Assembly (NCBI GenBank): GCA_944345365.1
Contig: CALVMJ010000006.1
Span: 1-56,027 of the forward strand
Source of the DNA: an uncultured Clostridia bacterium
Lineage (GTDB): Bacteria > Bacillota > Clostridia > Christensenellales > UBA1242
Reading direction: 5' to 3'
DNA length: 56,027 nucleotides
The notes under the pieces are model-generated. The model saw nothing but the letters and a program-made list of their open reading frames with translations, was not told the DNA's origin and did no database searches. A program made the translations under genes and the position numbers. This document shows positions 36,653 to 43,480 of the stretch, piece by piece. Within the stretch, counting starts at the first letter, position 1; each line of letters opens with the position of its first letter.

Positions 36653-37579
36653 CTAAATTTCAAAAGGCTTTTCTGTAAAAATGCTGTTTTGAGATATGTT
36701 CGCTTCTTGTTCTAATGTGATCTCAGGATTGTTTGCTATAATTTTTAAAGCATTCTCACAGGCGCTTGTAATCGTTGTAAACTCCGATTCGTTAGTTGAT
36801 TGTGAGAAGAGTTGATTTTTGTTATCAATATATTCTTCTAATGCTTTTAAAGGATCTATATCATAGTTATCGAGATAATTTTTGTCAGTTTTAAAAAGCG
36901 TAAAAGATCCATCTTTATTATATGAAGGAATGCGATATTCTTGAAGGTTTGAGTGGTATGTAAATTTGAATGGCTTAGCAACAAAAAAGGATGTTTCTAA
37001 TTTTTTCAATAAATTGGTTGTATCCTCATCTTGAGTATAGCAATCATAGGGATAACAGTTTGACAAATAATTGAAAAACTCCATAATAATTTTTGTATCA
37101 TTTTTAGAAATATTAAATTCCTCTTCGCCGAAATTCATATATTGAAGAGAATTAAGTTTACCATCTGCTTCAAAAATAATTTCAATAATTGATTCTTTTT
37201 TTCCGGACGTTTCGCTTAAAGTTTGGTGCTCATAAATTCCCTTTATTGAGTTAATAAAATTAAATTTTTTACCAAAGCTTTTTGCATCTTTAATAAGCTT
37301 TTGCTCCAAAACTAGAAATGATTTAGTAAGTTCCTCATTATTGACAGGATCTTCAATTATATCACCATTTTCATCTTTGGGAATATCTGGGTTAGGAAAA
37401 AGATCATCTGAAGGAAAAGAGGATACAGGTCTGTTGTCGGGTTTGTTCTTAATTGTTTGGTAAGCGTATTGAATTAGAAGTATTGACAGCGTAATAGTAC
37501 TAAGAGAGATTATAACAGCTCTCTTTAATATTTTTTTCTTCTTTTTATTAGGCACGAATGTTTTCTTTTTTTGTCCCAT
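36653..37579 (-). CDS. Single-pass membrane protein of unknown function
   Basis: A protein of 308 residues. A basic N-terminus (MGQKKKTFVPNKKKKKILKR) is followed by one transmembrane helix (about 20-43) and a Pro/Asp-rich linker, then an extracytoplasmic domain. I do not recognise the domain; two nearby cysteines (NCYPYDCYT) could form a disulfide. Shine-Dalgarno GAGGGA. It stands alone between a bidirectional terminator and its own promoter; its position next to the giant operon may be coincidence. Confidence 0.75.
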   Translation of the reverse strand: MGQKKKTFVPNKKKKKILKRAVIISLSTITLSILLIQYAYQTIKNKPDNRPVSSFPSDDLFPNPDIPKDENGDIIEDPVNNEELTKSFLVLEQKLIKDAKSFGKKFNFINSIKGIYEHQTLSETSGKKESIIEIIFEADGKLNSLQYMNFGEEEFNISKNDTKIIMEFFNYLSNCYPYDCYTQDEDTTNLLKKLETSFFVAKPFKFTYHSNLQEYRIPSYNKDGSFTLFKTDKNYLDNYDIDPLKALEEYIDNKNQLFSQSTNESEFTTITSACENALKIIANNPEITLEQEANISQNSIFTEKPFEI

Positions 37580-37613
37580 TATTACTTATCCCTCATTAAA
37601 ATTTCTACTTATA

Positions 37614-37642
37614 ATATTATCATAATATTTATAGAAAATCAA
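37614..37642 (-). promoter_or_regulatory. Promoter of the single-pass membrane protein gene
   Basis: TTGATT (37642-37637), 17 bp spacer, TAATAT (37619-37614) on the minus strand. Confidence 0.5.
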
Positions 37643-37673
37643 TAGTAGATTTGAAGAATCAAAAAAATTACTT

Positions 37674-37697
37674 AAAAAAAATAGACAATATTGTCTA
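37674..37697 (-). terminator. Terminator fused to the stop codon of the zinc peptidase gene
   Basis: On the minus strand TAGACA-ATAT-TGTCTA is followed by eight T. The TAG stop codon (37697-37695) is the first part of the stem, so the hairpin starts at the end of translation. Confidence 0.7.
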
Positions 37698-38414
37698 CTT
37701 TCTGAACATTATAGTTTTTTTAGTAAGAAAAGTCCAAGAGAGCAAGAGTCTGAAAAGGTCTCCCCAATAAGTCAATCTTGCACTGTTTAAAAGTTTTTTA
37801 CATTCCGAAACTTCCTTAGGGCTAAGGATATTTTTAAGCAACTCTAACCCCTTTTTTGAGGCATCTTTTTCTATTGAAATGGTTACAGCCTTAATTAGCA
37901 CAGCTAAAAGAAATATTGCACCTGCAGAACAAAAAAGTATAATTGCAATACTAAAATATATTTCCCCAAAAAACAATAAAATTATTGCAGTTAAAATTGT
38001 AGGGAGGAATAAAAAGCCAATTAAAGAGCCGAAGCGTCGCAAAAAATTTAAGGTTTTTAATTTACTTCCTTCTCTGTCTTGTAATGCGTGGCCAACTTCG
38101 TGTGCTACGATTGCGAAAGAGGCGAGGGAATTTGAAGTGAGAGTCTTTTTGCTAAGTCCAATAACTTTTGCTTTAGGGGCATAAAAGTTGTCTGTGTCTT
38201 GCTCTACTTGCTTAATTTTTAGTGAGCCATTAAAATGGTTATGATTTAAGTTGTGGATAAAGTCCAAAATGTTTATATCGTTTGAAGAAAACATATTATT
38301 ATATTTTTCATATTCCTGCAAGAATTTTTCGTTTGAAAATGTGGCGATGGATAAAAATATGCTAAAAATTATCGCACACCCAACAATTAACAAAATTATC
38401 CACAAAATATCCAT
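37695..38414 (-). CDS. Neutral zinc metallopeptidase, YugP type
   Basis: A protein of 239 residues. The zinc-binding motif HEVGH is within FAIVAHEVGHALQDREG, preceded by the conserved NxxxFxAPKAKVIGLSKKTL-like region and followed by several transmembrane helices. This matches the YugP/Zn-peptidase_2 membrane proteins, whose substrates are unknown. An N-terminal helix precedes the catalytic domain. The gene has no Shine-Dalgarno; its promoter places +1 at the ATG. Confidence 0.88.
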   Translation of the reverse strand: MDILWIILLIVGCAIIFSIFLSIATFSNEKFLQEYEKYNNMFSSNDINILDFIHNLNHNHFNGSLKIKQVEQDTDNFYAPKAKVIGLSKKTLTSNSLASFAIVAHEVGHALQDREGSKLKTLNFLRRFGSLIGFLFLPTILTAIILLFFGEIYFSIAIILFCSAGAIFLLAVLIKAVTISIEKDASKKGLELLKNILSPKEVSECKKLLNSARLTYWGDLFRLLLSWTFLTKKTIMFRK

Positions 38415-38420
38415 AGATTA

Positions 38421-38449
38421 ATTATAAGCAAAAAGTATTTTTTTTGCAA
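38421..38449 (-). promoter_or_regulatory. Promoter of the YugP-type gene, leaderless geometry
   Basis: TTGCAA (38449-38444), 17 bp spacer, TATAAT (38426-38421), then exactly 6 nt to the ATG at 38414. This is the clearest instance of the pattern shared with recF, mnmE and the sulfatase gene. Confidence 0.75.
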
Positions 38450-38492
38450 GAGAAAAAGTATAAAAAGCATCAAATCTAACTATTAATATATT

Positions 38493-39024
38493 ATGAAAAA
38501 AAACAAAGACATTTTCATATTTTGTGTGATAGGCTTTATTTTTGTTTCTGTGTTGGGTAGTCTTTCTCATTTTTTTCTTTGGGTGGAGTGGAGGCAACAG
38601 GGTGATTGGCTTTTTCTTTCCTGTAAATGAAACCACATGGGAACATCTAAAGCTTGCGATTTTTCCAACGCTACTTTATTTTTCCTTTGGGTGGATTTAT
38701 ATAAAAAGAGCAAACTATATTTTTGCCCTATTCATAACATTAATTTTGCCAATGATTTTAATTCCCTCAATTTTTTATTCCTACACGGCCTTTACAGGTA
38801 AATCTATAATTTATTTGGATATTTTAACTTTTTTCATCTCGGTTTTGGTATCATGGATTTTGTGTTTTATCATTTTAAAATCAAAAAATTTTGGCCTTTG
38901 GTTAAAAATTGTTGGGATTATAGGTATAGCCATTATTCTAATTTGCTATTTTACATTCACCCACTTTCCTCCAAAGAGTTTTCTTTTTAAGGATCCGGTT
39001 TCTGGTGAATACGGAATAATTTGA
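38493..39024 (+). pseudogene. DUF6512-like membrane protein gene with a frameshift
   Basis: The frame from ATG 38493 (MKKNKDIFIFCVIGFIFVSVL) encodes a first transmembrane helix up to LGSLSHFF and then runs to a TGA about 100 nt later. The next frame (+1) continues with FGWSGGNRVIGFFFPVNETTWEHLKL, the conserved block of DUF6512-type membrane proteins, and about five more helices to the TGA at 39022-39024. Joining the frames at the run of seven T (38570-38576) gives one sensible protein of about 176 residues. Causes could be a true mutation, a sequencing error in the homopolymer, or slippage. No Shine-Dalgarno is present before 38493. Confidence 0.7.
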
Positions 39025-39048
39025 GTGCAAAAAGAGAAAACATAAGTT

Positions 39049-39801
39049 CTATTTGAAAAGAAGAAAGGATTCTAAGTATTTTGCAACCCCATCATCATCG
39101 TTGCTGAGTGCTTTCAATTTAATTTCCCTTTTAATTTCTTCGGTTGAATTTTCCATTGCAACTCCAAAATCAACATTTTTAAGAGTTAGAAGGTCGCTTA
39201 TTTCATCTCCGAAAGCAATTGTCTTTTCGTTTGGAAATTTTTCGAGGAGGATTTTTAGCCCGTTCCATTTATCTGACCCTTTTGGCATAATTGTGCAGAA
39301 GAATCCCTCTCTGTTAAATACTAATGAACAAGGGTATTTGTTTGCGATTTTTTTATAGATATCCTTTTTAGATTGGTCAATCTCAAAAATGATCTTAAAT
39401 ATTTGTTTTTTTGACATCTCTTCCATGCTTAAAACTTTTGCACCGATTTTTTTTGCCATTTTTTCTTCTGTGCAGTAGGCGTCATCAATTGTTTCTACAC
39501 CAATCCAGCCATTGTGAATATTAAGAAAATCATTAAATAGTTTTAAAATATTAAAATCTTTAAATTCATTTGAGTAAATTACATTTTGACAACTATCTAA
39601 AACTAAGTTTCCGTGAAAACAATTTAAGTAATCTGCATTAATTTCGGAGGAAAAATCTTTCGACCTTATTAAGCTCCTTGCAGAATTTATAACAATTTTA
39701 TGGCCTTGGTTTTTGCATTCTAGCAAAACCTCTTTGTTTTTTTGTGATAAAATGCCTTGTGAGTTAAGCAAAGTGTAGTCAAGATCAATTATAATAATCA
39801 T
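39049..39801 (-). CDS. HAD-superfamily phosphatase, Cof-type
   Basis: A protein of 250 residues. HAD motif I is IIDLDYTLLN with the nucleophile Asp (about residue 6) and the acid Asp at +2; motif II is the Ser in INSAR; motif III the Lys in GSDKWNGLK; motif IV GDEISDLLTL. The large cap domain between II and III is the Cof (type C2B) kind. These enzymes dephosphorylate sugar phosphates, nucleotides or flavin precursors; the substrate cannot be read here. It has a very strong GGGGGGAGGA Shine-Dalgarno. Confidence 0.9.
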   Translation of the reverse strand: MIIIIDLDYTLLNSQGILSQKNKEVLLECKNQGHKIVINSARSLIRSKDFSSEINADYLNCFHGNLVLDSCQNVIYSNEFKDFNILKLFNDFLNIHNGWIGVETIDDAYCTEEKMAKKIGAKVLSMEEMSKKQIFKIIFEIDQSKKDIYKKIANKYPCSLVFNREGFFCTIMPKGSDKWNGLKILLEKFPNEKTIAFGDEISDLLTLKNVDFGVAMENSTEEIKREIKLKALSNDDDGVAKYLESFLLFK

Positions 39802-39854
39802 TTATATCCTCCCCCCCTTAGCAGATTTGTTTTTATTAATTAAGTTTATGAACA

Positions 39855-39883
39855 AATTGTATCAAAGGTAAAATTGCTTGTCA
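39855..39883 (-). promoter_or_regulatory. Promoter of the HAD phosphatase gene
   Basis: TTGACA (39883-39878), 17 bp spacer, TACAAT (39860-39855) on the minus strand. Confidence 0.7.
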
Positions 39884-39912
39884 ATGAATTAAAATTATTT
39901 TATGAAAAAAGT

Positions 39913-39941
39913 TTGTATTTTTTTTATTTAGTGAGTATAAT
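39913..39941 (+). promoter_or_regulatory. Promoter of the small membrane protein gene
   Basis: TTGTAT (39913-39918), 17 bp spacer, TATAAT (39936-39941), followed by AAGGAGG before ATG 39960. Confidence 0.65.
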
Positions 39942-39959
39942 TAAAATAAGGAGGAAAAA

Positions 39960-40277
39960 ATGGCAACGAAAAAAACAACAAAGACAACAAAAACTACAAC
40001 TAAAAGCGGGGGAATGTGGGGACTTAACAAAATAAGTATGTATACTTTGGTGGCAGTTGCACTACTTTATGTTATATCAATGATTTTACATTTGGTTGGT
40101 GTGACAGCAGTTGCAGTACTAGCTTTACAAGGAATTGCAACAGCAATTATGATTTGCATTGTTTCGGTTCTTGCTTGGAGATATGTTAGACCAAAGCCAG
40201 CTGTTTGGAAAGTGCTTTACATTTTAAGTTTGCTTATCGTTATAGTTGGTGTTGTTATACCACTTGTAGTAAAGTAA
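39960..40277 (+). CDS. Small three-helix membrane protein of unknown function
   Basis: A protein of 105 residues. The first 17 residues are a Lys/Thr repeat (MATKKTTKTTKTTTKSGG), then three hydrophobic helices (about 27-48, 52-73 and 82-104) with short polar links. I do not recognise a family. The strong promoter and AAGGAGGAAAAA Shine-Dalgarno suggest high expression. There is no terminator between it and the SAM riboswitch, 42 nt downstream, so some read-through into metK is possible. Confidence 0.75.
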   Translation: MATKKTTKTTKTTTKSGGMWGLNKISMYTLVAVALLYVISMILHLVGVTAVAVLALQGIATAIMICIVSVLAWRYVRPKPAVWKVLYILSLLIVIVGVVIPLVVK

Positions 40278-40318
40278 AAAATAGTAACATTATGTAATAA
40301 AATTTCATAAAATTTATT

Positions 40319-40447
40319 ATTGATTATCCATAAAGAGTGTGCTAGGGACGGCCCCAAGGACCACACAGCAACCTGCATTAGCAAGGTGCTAAAAGCCGTA
40401 TGATGGGTCAATATTTACAAACTCATCGCTAGTGATGAGTTTTTTTA
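40319..40447 (+). promoter_or_regulatory. SAM riboswitch (SAM-I clan) with terminator controlling metK
   Basis: Aptamer 40319-40412: P1 strands ATTGATTATCCATA and TATGATGGGTCAAT; AAGAG; a TGTG...CACA helix enclosing AGGGACGGCCCC; the GCAACC core; P3 CCTGC-ATTA-GCAAGG; then GTGCTAAAAGCC. These are hallmarks of the SAM-I clan, perhaps the SAM-I/IV variant, because the GACC segment differs from the classic GAUGAAACC. The terminator is AAACTCATC/GATGAGTTT (40419-40427 with 40434-40442) plus T-run. GATGGGT (40402-40408), part of P1, can instead pair with ACTCATC (40421-40427) as antiterminator. SAM binding would favour P1, hence termination. Confidence 0.9.
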
Positions 40448-40461
40448 TTAAAGGAGGGATT

Positions 40462-41550
40462 ATGGAAAAAATAATTACCAGTGAAAGTGTTAACATAGGT
40501 CATCCAGATAAAACCTGTGATTATATTGCAGATTCTTTTTTAGATGAAGCTTTAAAGCAAGATCCAAACAGTCAAATGGCGGTGGAGTGTGCAATAAAGA
40601 ATGATAAGTTATTTGTTTATGGCGAAGCCACTACAAAGGCGAAAATCAATTACGAAAAAATTGCAAGAGATATATTAAAAGATATAGGCTATAAAAACAA
40701 ATTTAAAGTTATAAAAGAAATAAGCGCTCAAAGTCGTGACATAAACTTGGCAGTAGAAAAAAAGAATGTTTGTGCTAACGACCAAGGAATTGTTTATGGT
40801 TATGCAACAATCGAGACGGATTGTTATATGCCTCTTCCAATAGTTATCGCTCATAAACTTATGAAAAAATATGAAGAATTTAGAAAAGGAACAGTGGATT
40901 TTTTTGCAGATGCTAAAAGTCAGGTTTCAGTTGCCTATGATGGAAGAAGAATCAAATACATTAAGACGGTTTTGATAAGTGTTTCGCATTCTGAGAAGAT
41001 GTCACAAAGCGATATTGAAAAAATCATAAAAGAAAATGTTGTGTTGCCGGTTTTAGAGGAATACGAGAATAAATTAAAAAAAGATGTTAATATAATTATC
41101 AACCCAAGTGGCAAATTTACAATTTGGGGAAGTTTTGGTGACAGTGGTTGCGTTGGAAGAAAAATCATTGTCGATTCCTATGGAGGGGTAAGTCATGTGG
41201 GCGGAGGTTGTTTCAGTTCCAAGAATGCAACAAAAATTGACAGATCAGGGGCGTATTATGCAAGATATGTTGCTAAAAATATTGTTGCAAGTGGATTGGC
41301 AAATGAATGCGAGATACAAGCAAGTTATGCAATAGGGCTTCCAAAACCCCTCAGCCTTAACATTGATTGCTTTAAGACCAACAAGGTCACTATGGAAGAA
41401 ATACATGATTTTGTAGAAAAGAATTTTGATTTCTCGGTTGCAAACATAATTAATGAACTTGGTCTTTTAGAACCCATCTATGCTAAAACAGCTTGTTATG
41501 GACATTTTGGAAGGGAAGAATTTCCTTGGGAGAAGATAAAACAATTCTAG
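40462..41550 (+). CDS. metK: S-adenosylmethionine synthetase, divergent
   Basis: A protein of 362 residues from ATG 40462 (AAAGGAGGG upstream; a longer frame to 40432 starts inside the terminator). MetK makes SAM from methionine and ATP. Motifs: GHPDKTCDYIAD near residue 13, CANDQGIVYGYA, the P-loop-like GSFGDSGCVGRKIIVDSYGG (usually GPxGDxGLTGRK), GGGCFSSKNATKIDRSGAY (usually GGGAFSGKDPTKVDRS) and a final CYGHFGREEFPWE. Active-site Lys and Asp positions are mostly kept, but several invariant residues differ and the protein is about 30 residues shorter than usual. The upstream SAM riboswitch supports the call. Confidence 0.93.
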   Translation: MEKIITSESVNIGHPDKTCDYIADSFLDEALKQDPNSQMAVECAIKNDKLFVYGEATTKAKINYEKIARDILKDIGYKNKFKVIKEISAQSRDINLAVEKKNVCANDQGIVYGYATIETDCYMPLPIVIAHKLMKKYEEFRKGTVDFFADAKSQVSVAYDGRRIKYIKTVLISVSHSEKMSQSDIEKIIKENVVLPVLEEYENKLKKDVNIIINPSGKFTIWGSFGDSGCVGRKIIVDSYGGVSHVGGGCFSSKNATKIDRSGAYYARYVAKNIVASGLANECEIQASYAIGLPKPLSLNIDCFKTNKVTMEEIHDFVEKNFDFSVANIINELGLLEPIYAKTACYGHFGREEFPWEKIKQF

Positions 41551-41948
41551 ACAATTAAGTCAAGATAAAGAATTTTGTCCATATTCAAACAAGAAATAAA
41601 AATTGGCTCTGAGCATAACGTTGCACATCTAATCCAAATTGTATAAGCTTCAAAAGGCAAATTTAGGGCAAGAGTGGATTTGTTTGTTATAAACTTTTTG
41701 GATAGCACCGTTTTAGTTGTTAAATTTTTTAAATAAATGGTCGCTTCTGTAAAAAAGAAATCATAAGAGAATTTTAGTTGATAATAAATGCAGTTTTTGA
41801 AAAAGCAACAAAAAGAAGTGCAATTACACTTGCACTCCTTATATATTATTCTTATTATAAATGTTTGAAAGATGTTAGGAAAAAAGAAATTTGCCTGTTT
41901 TTCTTCAACATTTTTTAGAACAATTTTATCGCTTGACTTTGAAATCAT
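41547..41948 (-). CDS. Orphan protein coupled to the CarboxypepD-like protein
   Basis: A protein of 133 residues with no family I recognise. It is rich in Phe, Cys, Ile and Lys; the second half (TIYLKNLTTKTVLSKKF, STLALNLPFEAYTIWIRC) alternates like beta strands. It is kept as real because its ATG overlaps the stop of the gene upstream (ATGA at 41945-41948). It could be a wall-less surface or inclusion component working with that gene. Its stop codon and that of metK share the palindrome CTAG at 41547-41550. Confidence 0.55.
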   Translation of the reverse strand: MISKSSDKIVLKNVEEKQANFFFPNIFQTFIIRIIYKECKCNCTSFCCFFKNCIYYQLKFSYDFFFTEATIYLKNLTTKTVLSKKFITNKSTLALNLPFEAYTIWIRCATLCSEPIFISCLNMDKILYLDLIV

Positions 41949-42829
41949 CGATTTAATTTTGCCTTTACTTTATAGTTTCCACCTTCTACCTTGCCAAACA
42001 TATAAACGCCTTTACTGTTTGATCTAGTTGTTGCGATTAATAACTCTTTTCCATCTTCTAATATCTTGTAAAGGCCAACAAAGGCATTGGCTACAACTGC
42101 TTCTTGGTGTTTTATAACACCACTGATAGTTCCAAGGTTTTCAATAGGGTCAAGTTCAAGTTTGATGTTTGTGTTTATAATTGTGTTATTTATTGCGCTT
42201 ACAAGGGTGTCGGCAGAAGTTTGATATCCTTGTTTTGTTGCTATAACAATATAATCTCCAGCAATAATATCATAAAAAACATATTCGCCATCGCTTGCTG
42301 TTAAGGTTGAAGCTATTGTCCTTCTAGTGGTTGGCTCTAAAAGTCTTACAGTTGCTCCTGCAATAATCTCATTTGTTCTTTCTTGTAAAACAAGGCCGGC
42401 AATAGAGCATAGGCTTAAATTTGGATTATAGTTAACAGTAAAGCTGTAAGTCTTTATTTCACCATCTTGCAAATAAAGATTTTCTGCAACAGTTAATACT
42501 ATATCATTTTTTACGCATGTGATTGAGTAATTGCCTGATTTTAAACCCGAGAAAGAATAGTTTCCAAGACTGTTTGTAACAGTGTGCAGAAAAGAATTTC
42601 CTTCGCTATCGAATAGTTTTATAATTGCTCCTTCAACAGGCAAGCCTGCATCATCAACAACATTTCCTGAAATAGAACAAAAATCTGCTTGAGATTGTTC
42701 TAATGCCAGATCAACTGTTATTTCTTGCGAACCTTTAATTAAAAAGTTTTCGCTAAAATTTAAGTCGTATTGATCATTTTTTACGGAGTCCCCTGTACTG
42801 GTGATGCCTTCTAAGTTTATATCGTCCAT
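41945..42829 (-). CDS. Protein with three CarboxypepD_reg/prealbumin-like repeats
   Basis: A protein of 294 residues. Three beta-sandwich modules of the carboxypeptidase-regulatory-like or Cna-B type are visible: SISGNVVDDAGLPVEGAIIK with GNYSFSGLKSGNYSI; SIAGLVLQERTNEIIAGATV with GEYVFYDIIAGDYIV; and TISGVIKHQEAVVANAFVGL with GVYMFGKVEGGNYKV. There is no signal peptide or sortase motif, so its location is unclear; similar proteins occur in clostridial spore or surface layers. The ATG at 42829 is chosen because the earlier ATG (42841) is itself part of the GGAGGTG Shine-Dalgarno. ATGA overlap with the orphan downstream. Confidence 0.82.
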   Translation of the reverse strand: MDDINLEGITSTGDSVKNDQYDLNFSENFLIKGSQEITVDLALEQSQADFCSISGNVVDDAGLPVEGAIIKLFDSEGNSFLHTVTNSLGNYSFSGLKSGNYSITCVKNDIVLTVAENLYLQDGEIKTYSFTVNYNPNLSLCSIAGLVLQERTNEIIAGATVRLLEPTTRRTIASTLTASDGEYVFYDIIAGDYIVIATKQGYQTSADTLVSAINNTIINTNIKLELDPIENLGTISGVIKHQEAVVANAFVGLYKILEDGKELLIATTRSNSKGVYMFGKVEGGNYKVKAKLNR

Positions 42830-43004
42830 AAACACCTCCATAGTGTCGATACAAAAACATTTTATGTCAACAACAATTAAAGGTTACAAGCTCTAAATTA
42901 ACTGTTCTGAAAATTTTAGTTTTTAGGAATCAAACGGATTCTAGCAAAAACTATATAAGAACATTATTTTTTATTGCCTAATAAAATGAATTGAGAGGTA
43001 ATTT

Positions 43005-43415
43005 ATGGAGCTAGTAACAGCTCCGGCAATTATGATGATAGTTTTAGGCTTTGTTTGAGCTTTAAAGGCGGGGCTGAAAAAGTATCAAGGATTTCTAAAT
43101 TTTATTCCACTAATTGCTGGTGTTTTTAGGGCTGTATTGGGAATAATAGCATTTTATGTTGCGCCAAATATAGTGCCAGTTGACGACGTTTTTAACGCAA
43201 TACTAATGGGACTTTTTAGTGGTTTTTCTGCAATAGGATCAAGTGAGATAGTTGTTAATATGAAGGCGTTTGCCGAATCAAAAAAGTTGGAGAAAGAAAA
43301 GAAAAAAGAGCCACAACAAGGTGAAAAAGAATCTTTAAAAGAAGTTAAGAATTGCGAAAAAATTAATGAAATAGTCGTGCAAGATGCCCAGGAAAATCAA
43401 GAAAGAAAAAATTAA
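43005..43415 (+). pseudogene. Phage-holin-like gene interrupted by an in-frame TGA
   Basis: ATG 43005 follows GAGAGG and encodes MELVTAPAIMMIVLGFV, then TGA at 43056-43058; the same frame continues ALKAGLKKYQGFLNFIPLIAGVF and GIIAFYVAPNIVPVDDVFNAI to a TAA at 43415. The combined sequence looks like the two- to three-helix holins of the Phage_holin_5_2 type. TGA most likely replaced GGA (Gly), and the next helix has Arg (AGG) where the family prefers Gly. TGA is a normal stop in neighbouring genes. The C-terminal tail is a long Lys/Glu-rich extension. Probably a decaying prophage gene. Confidence 0.65.
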
Positions 43416-43440
43416 ATTTAACCCGAAAAAATTATATAAA

Positions 43441-43470
43441 ATAAAAAGTCCCTGTAAGGGACTTTTATAA
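43441..43470. terminator. Bidirectional terminator between the holin-like gene and the PBP gene
   Basis: Stem AAAAGTCCC/GGGACTTTT (43444-43452 with 43458-43466), loop TGTAA, with A/T runs on both sides. Confidence 0.85.
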
Positions 43471-43480
43471 TATAATAAAC

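Noticed and set aside
38563..38583. Programmed frameshift of the prfB type
   Set aside because: The CTT T context is similar, but there is no in-frame stop codon or upstream Shine-Dalgarno stimulator, so a mutation or homopolymer error is simpler.
43005..43415. Alternative genetic code (TGA = Trp or Gly) for the organism
   Set aside because: rnpA, yidC, the FtsL-like gene and the DUF6512-like gene end in TGA at sensible places, and Trp is written TGG throughout.
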